NCBI RefSeq assembly: GCF_022397955.1
Contig: NZ_JAKEUQ010000023.1
Location: 1-64,000 of the forward strand
DNA: 64,000 bases
Origin: Vibrio sp. Isolate32
Lineage (GTDB): Bacteria > Pseudomonadota > Gammaproteobacteria > Enterobacterales > Vibrionaceae
Direction of reading: 5' to 3'
The stretch's first letter is position 1, and every line of letters starts with the position of its first letter. The translations under genes and the position numbers were made by a program. The notes under the pieces were generated by a model. That model was not told where the DNA came from. It saw only the letters and a program-made list of their open reading frames with translations, and did no database searches. Below are positions 61,264 through 64,000 of this stretch, piece by piece.

Positions 61264-61508
61264 GGATTATCCTTTTGGTGGCTATACCCTTCTTCGAGAG
61301 TATTGACGACATTGCTTTAAAAATATGATGTTAGAGGATCTAAGCTTTAAGTTTGGTGCCTAGGCTGAAAGAGCACTCACTCTTATTATTTTAGAAGATC
61401 CTTATGGGTGGCGATTATAGCGACAATCTTGTTCTCATTTCTTTAACGCTATCAACCTTTAACAACAAAAGTCATAACAGTTGTGACGAAAAAATAGCGA
61501 ACAGAAAC

Positions 61509-61535
61509 AAAAAAGCGACCGAGTGGTCGCTTTTT
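61509..61535 (-). terminator. intrinsic terminator of yihD
   Basis: AAAAAGCGACC/GGTCGCTTTTT stem with ACTC loop on minus, then T. The remainder of 61264-61586 shows only AT-rich sequence where the ccoG promoter must lie. Confidence 0.88.
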
Positions 61536-61586
61536 AAATTGAGCTATTTATCTATAACCCAATGGCGTTTTAACACATAGAGATGA

Positions 61587-61850
61587 TTAAAGTAGGCCAC
61601 GTGCTTTTAGGATTGCGGTTTTGAAATCATTCTCTTGGTCCTTTTTCAGACCTGGAATCATTTCATCTTTCTCGCTGTTGCGCATTTTTAGATGGTAGAT
61701 AAGCACATCGTCAGTCAGGTCTTCAAGCTTGCCATCGTAGCCTGCTTCTTTTGATAGCTTAATGATGAACTCTAATAAGTTAAGCTCTTGATCTTTTTGC
61801 CACTCAGGCTCCATCAGTTCAAGCAGTTCTTCTATGCGGTGACACTTCAT
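61587..61850 (-). CDS. yihD: YihD family protein (DUF1040)
   Basis: An 87-residue small soluble protein. MKCHRIEELLELMEPEWQK, the LTDDVLIYHLKMR block and the C-terminal DFKTAILKARGLL match E. coli YihD along its length. Function is unknown. In E. coli yihD is next to yihE(srkA)-dsbA, so the association is conserved with ccoG inserted here. Confidence 0.92.
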   Translation of the reverse strand: MKCHRIEELLELMEPEWQKDQELNLLEFIIKLSKEAGYDGKLEDLTDDVLIYHLKMRNSEKDEMIPGLKKDQENDFKTAILKARGLL

Positions 61851-61950
61851 ACTTTATTCTCCACAAATTTTATAATGATTTGTGGTTAAGGTATCAAATC
61901 GGTTAAGGAATACCAATGTGTAAACGCATTTCCAGAGTATGTCGGGCAAG

Positions 61951-61980
61951 AAAAAAGCGCAGTAAAAACTGCGCTTTTTG
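61951..61980 (-). terminator. intrinsic terminator of the small-ORF transcript
   Basis: AAGCGCAGT/ACTGCGCTT stem with a TTTT loop and six T residues on minus, starting 1 nt after the stop codon of a 55-residue ORF. Its presence points to a real minus-strand transcript upstream of yihD. Confidence 0.88.
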
Positions 61981-62148
61981 TTAAGCGGCTTTAATTACTT
62001 TTGTTGTAGTCGGTGCTAATAAAGCAGTCTTCTCAACGAGAGTCATTGTAGGAGCCAATTTCTTAGCCGTTGGAGCAGCAGCAAAGCCACTACGACGACG
62101 CATCGCACTACGGTTGGTGTGCGAGAACCTGACAGCTGTTGGGCGCAT
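61981..62148 (-). CDS. candidate 55-residue basic protein
   Basis: An ORF starting MRPTAVRFSHTNRSAMRRRS and ending TTKVIKAA, with eleven Arg/Lys and one Glu. AGG lies 8 nt before the ATG, overlapping the stop of the ORF upstream (TAGG), and an intrinsic terminator begins 1 nt after the stop. I do not recognise a family. It may be a small RNA- or membrane-associated protein, or the transcript may act as RNA with chance ORFs. Moderate support comes from the ribosome binding site, coupling and the terminator. Confidence 0.5.
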   Translation of the reverse strand: MRPTAVRFSHTNRSAMRRRSGFAAAPTAKKLAPTMTLVEKTALLAPTTTKVIKAA

Positions 62149-62156
62149 TAATTTAC

Positions 62157-62288
62157 CTAACGGTCAGGCATATCCATTGCCAATCTAATGGCCTGATTTA
62201 CCATGAGCTTCACTTCAACTAATTGAAGCGTCACTCGTCTGGCTTTCGCCAATCCGAAGAATAAATCAGGATAATGATATGCATGCAT
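62157..62288 (-). CDS. candidate 43-residue protein, coupled to the downstream small ORF
   Basis: ATG CAT GCA ... CGT TAG encodes a peptide starting MHAYHYPDLFFGLAKARRVT and ending in the helix-like VKLMVNQAIRLAMDMPDR. Its stop TAG forms part of the ribosome binding site for the 55-residue ORF 8 nt on. The start lies inside a 16-bp perfect palindrome and has no clear Shine-Dalgarno. Composition looks protein-like, but there is no family recognition, so it remains tentative. Confidence 0.4.
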   Translation of the reverse strand: MHAYHYPDLFFGLAKARRVTLQLVEVKLMVNQAIRLAMDMPDR

Positions 62289-62291
62289 ATC
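62276..62291. repeat. 16-bp perfect palindrome
   Basis: GATATGCATGCATATC lies at the start codon of the 43-residue ORF. About 12 bp further an inverted repeat ATTATCACT/AGTGATAAT (62301-62341) encloses 26 bp. Together these could bind a dimeric regulator or fold in RNA. Confidence 0.75.
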
Positions 62292-62431
62292 AAGACTTAG
62301 ATTATCACTATCTAAGTTATCGATCGACGCCTGAGTGATAATTAAACGATATTAGAGCTAAAATAGTGTGAGCAGTATATTTGAGTTTGAACCTCTTTCA
62401 GGCTTAAGATGATGCTTTAAAGGAGGTGCAT

Positions 62432-63223
62432 ATGTCGTTCTTAAAGAAAACGTTAGCAAGTTTTGGAATTGGATCTGCCAAGGTGGATTCTGTATTGCAA
62501 CAGGAAGTGCTTTATCCAGGTAAGAAGGCGAGCATTATTGTGCATGTCTATGGTGGTGCTCAGCCACAGGAGATCGACAACATCGATCTTAATCTGTGCT
62601 GTCGTTACGTCAAAGAAGTCACCATAAACTCGCAAAGGCAAGAGGGCGGTCAAACACGCCGCATGCAGCAGAAATACTCACTAGCAAAATGGAGCCTGCC
62701 ATACGCGTTTGTGATTCAGCCGGGTGAAACTCGCGACTTTGAGTGTGAGTTTGATGTTCCGTTGAACACACCAGTGACGATTGGCGATTCCAAGGTGTGG
62801 CTTGAAACCGGGTTAGACATAGCGATGGCGATTGACCCTTCGGATAAAGATATCTTAACGGTTCGCCCTGATGCACTCCTTGATGGCATTTTTAACGAGC
62901 TGGAAGCTCAAGGGCTACGTATTCGTCAGGTTGAGTGTGAAGCGGTTGATGGCTTTGAACTACCATTTGTCCAAGAGTTTGAGTTTGTTCCTACCACTGG
63001 GCCTTATCATGGCCGCTGGCGCGAGCTGGAAGTGGTTGCTCATCGTGATGACAAAGAACTTAAGCTATGGTTTGAAATAGACCGCAATCGCGATGGTGCA
63101 AAAGGTATGTTGGCAAGCTTGCTGGGCATTGGCCAATTGCATCGACAGTTGAGCGTTCCACTGGATACCTCCCCAGAAGAGGCGGGTAAGATGGTTATTG
63201 AGTACCTAGAAAGCGCGTCTTAG
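62432..63223 (+). CDS. Spo0M-like protein (sporulation control family)
   Basis: A 263-residue arrestin-fold protein of the SpoOM (SpoIM) family, also common in non-sporulating bacteria. The start MSFLKKTLASFGIGSAKVDS, then an N-terminal arrestin-like half with VQPGETRDFECEFDVP and a second half ending with LLGIGQLHRQLSVPLD, fit the family. The ATG at 62432 has AGGAGG 5 nt before it; the in-frame GTG at 62426 lies inside that sequence. In Vibrio the role is unknown. It is divergent from the small-ORF unit and followed by trhA. Confidence 0.88.
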   Translation: MSFLKKTLASFGIGSAKVDSVLQQEVLYPGKKASIIVHVYGGAQPQEIDNIDLNLCCRYVKEVTINSQRQEGGQTRRMQQKYSLAKWSLPYAFVIQPGETRDFECEFDVPLNTPVTIGDSKVWLETGLDIAMAIDPSDKDILTVRPDALLDGIFNELEAQGLRIRQVECEAVDGFELPFVQEFEFVPTTGPYHGRWRELEVVAHRDDKELKLWFEIDRNRDGAKGMLASLLGIGQLHRQLSVPLDTSPEEAGKMVIEYLESAS

Positions 63224-63365
63224 TGTTTTTCTAAATAAATGATGTTTAAGGGATCGGTTGTCTCCGATCTCCTGAGATTCTACATGTCATAAAAATTTAA
63301 GCTTACACGTGTACGCCTAATGTGTAATACTAGCGTTATTGAACATTTACTCTAGTAGGATAATC

Positions 63366-64000
63366 ATGTCTGCATCATCGGCGAGCGAATACAGTGACAT
63401 CGAAGAACGCGCCAATGCGATAACCCATGGCTTGGGCGTTTTACTTGGCGTGGTTGGTTTAATCCTGCTACTGATCCGTGCTTTTGACCATCAAGCCGAC
63501 ACACTGACGATTGCCAGTATGGCGGTGTATGGCAGCAGTATCATTCTGCTGTTTCTTGCTTCTACGCTTTACCACTCTATCACCACGGAAAAAACCAAAC
63601 GCCTGCTGAAAACTCTCGATCACTGCGCGATTTACCTACTGATCGCGGGCAGCTACACACCATTCTTACTGGTTAGCTTAAGAACGCCATTAGCGATGGG
63701 GTTGATGGCGGTGATTTGGGGAATTGCTTTGGTCGGCATCATTATGAAGATAGCCTTCGTCTACCGATTTAAGCGATTGTCATTGGTGACTTACTTAGCA
63801 ATGGGTTGGTTGTCACTGATCGTGGTGTATCAACTGGCGATGAATATTGAGATGGGCGGCTTGGTGCTATTGGCACTTGGTGGGGTGATTTACTCACTGG
63901 GTGTGATTTTCTATGTAGCTAAGCGCATTCCATACAATCATGCCATCTGGCACTTGTTTGTGTTGGCGGGCTGCGCTTGCCACTTCTTCTCGATCTATCT
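63366..64000 (+). CDS. trhA: hemolysin III family protein (TrhA/YqfA), truncated by window end
   Basis: The first 211 codons of a seven-helix membrane protein of the PAQR-related hemolysin III family; the 3' end is outside the window. Visible signatures are EERANAITHGLG (residues 13-24), the zinc-type LASTLYHS, LDHCAIYLLIAGSYTPF and HAIWHLFVLAGCACHFF near the end. E. coli TrhA is implicated in membrane energetics and fluidity. Cytolysis is not implied by the name. AGTAGGATAATC precedes the ATG. Confidence 0.93.
   Translation, partial: MSASSASEYSDIEERANAITHGLGVLLGVVGLILLLIRAFDHQADTLTIASMAVYGSSIILLFLASTLYHSITTEKTKRLLKTLDHCAIYLLIAGSYTPFLLVSLRTPLAMGLMAVIWGIALVGIIMKIAFVYRFKRLSLVTYLAMGWLSLIVVYQLAMNIEMGGLVLLALGGVIYSLGVIFYVAKRIPYNHAIWHLFVLAGCACHFFSIY

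Noticed and set aside
61264..61500. FNR/ANR box upstream of ccoG
   Set aside because: No TTGAT-N4-ATCAA-like sequence could be found by eye.
63240..63262. GATCGG/CCGATC hairpin after spo0M as a terminator
   Set aside because: The stem is only 6 bp with no T-run; it could allow readthrough into trhA, so it was not listed as a terminator.

Overview
The window is chromosomal DNA of a Vibrio species (family Vibrionaceae) centred on the replication origin of chromosome 1. This rests on the mioC-oriC-mnmG-rsmG-parA-parB-atp order, a three-gene amino-acid ABC transporter between dnaA and rpmH, and protein sequences that read as Vibrio throughout. They look closest to the Splendidus clade, but that is from memory and unverified. 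No prophage, insertion sequence, CRISPR array or genomic island is visible; almost all of the window is housekeeping backbone.

Layout. 1-3.5 kb (minus): the 5' end of a 16S rRNA gene with two tandem rrn promoters and a boxB/boxA leader, behind hemG, trkH and yigZ. 3.6-8.4 kb (plus): fadB-fadA behind a FadR-like operator, then an acuI-type reductase. 8.4-11.4 kb: a LysR regulator, two small membrane proteins, tusA behind a hexanucleotide repeat, and the manganese exporter mneA under a yybP-ykoY riboswitch. 11.6-18.4 kb (plus): glyQ-glyS, a lipoprotein alpha-amylase and avtA. 18.5-25.6 kb (minus): ibpA with a sigma-32 promoter and ROSE-type RNA thermometer, then gyrB, recF, dnaN and dnaA, transcribed from dnaA towards gyrB. 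25.9-32.7 kb (plus): the amino-acid ABC operon, rpmH-rnpA-yidD-yidC, mnmE and mioC. 32.78-33.1 kb: oriC, with DnaA boxes corresponding to R1-R4 and three 13-mers. 33.2-46.1 kb (plus): mnmG-rsmG-parA-parB, atpIBEFHAGDC and glmU. 46.2-48.5 kb: divergent punC/punR. 48.6-55.2 kb (minus): the complete ilvL-ilvG-M-E-D-A operon with leader-peptide attenuator. 55.4-64 kb: comM, a DUF2860 outer-membrane protein, srkA-dsbA, ccoG, yihD, a candidate small-ORF transcript, spo0M and a truncated trhA (hemolysin III family).

How it fits together. Initiation (DnaA, DnaN, oriC), segregation (ParAB, with one parS-like site inside recF), topology (GyrB) and growth-rate-dependent loci (rrn, rpmH, ATP synthase) cluster around the origin. 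Genes right of oriC to glmU, and dnaA-gyrB and rrn on the left, are co-directional with replication. The rpmH-to-mioC block and the ABC operon run head-on towards oriC, and a strong terminator after mioC separates them from it.

The features most worth a second look are RNA-level controls: the Mn riboswitch, the ibpA thermometer with its unusually long leader, the ilvL attenuator, a possible avtA upstream ORF, and an unexplained terminator-bounded minus-strand unit at 61.95-62.3 kb with two coupled small ORFs.
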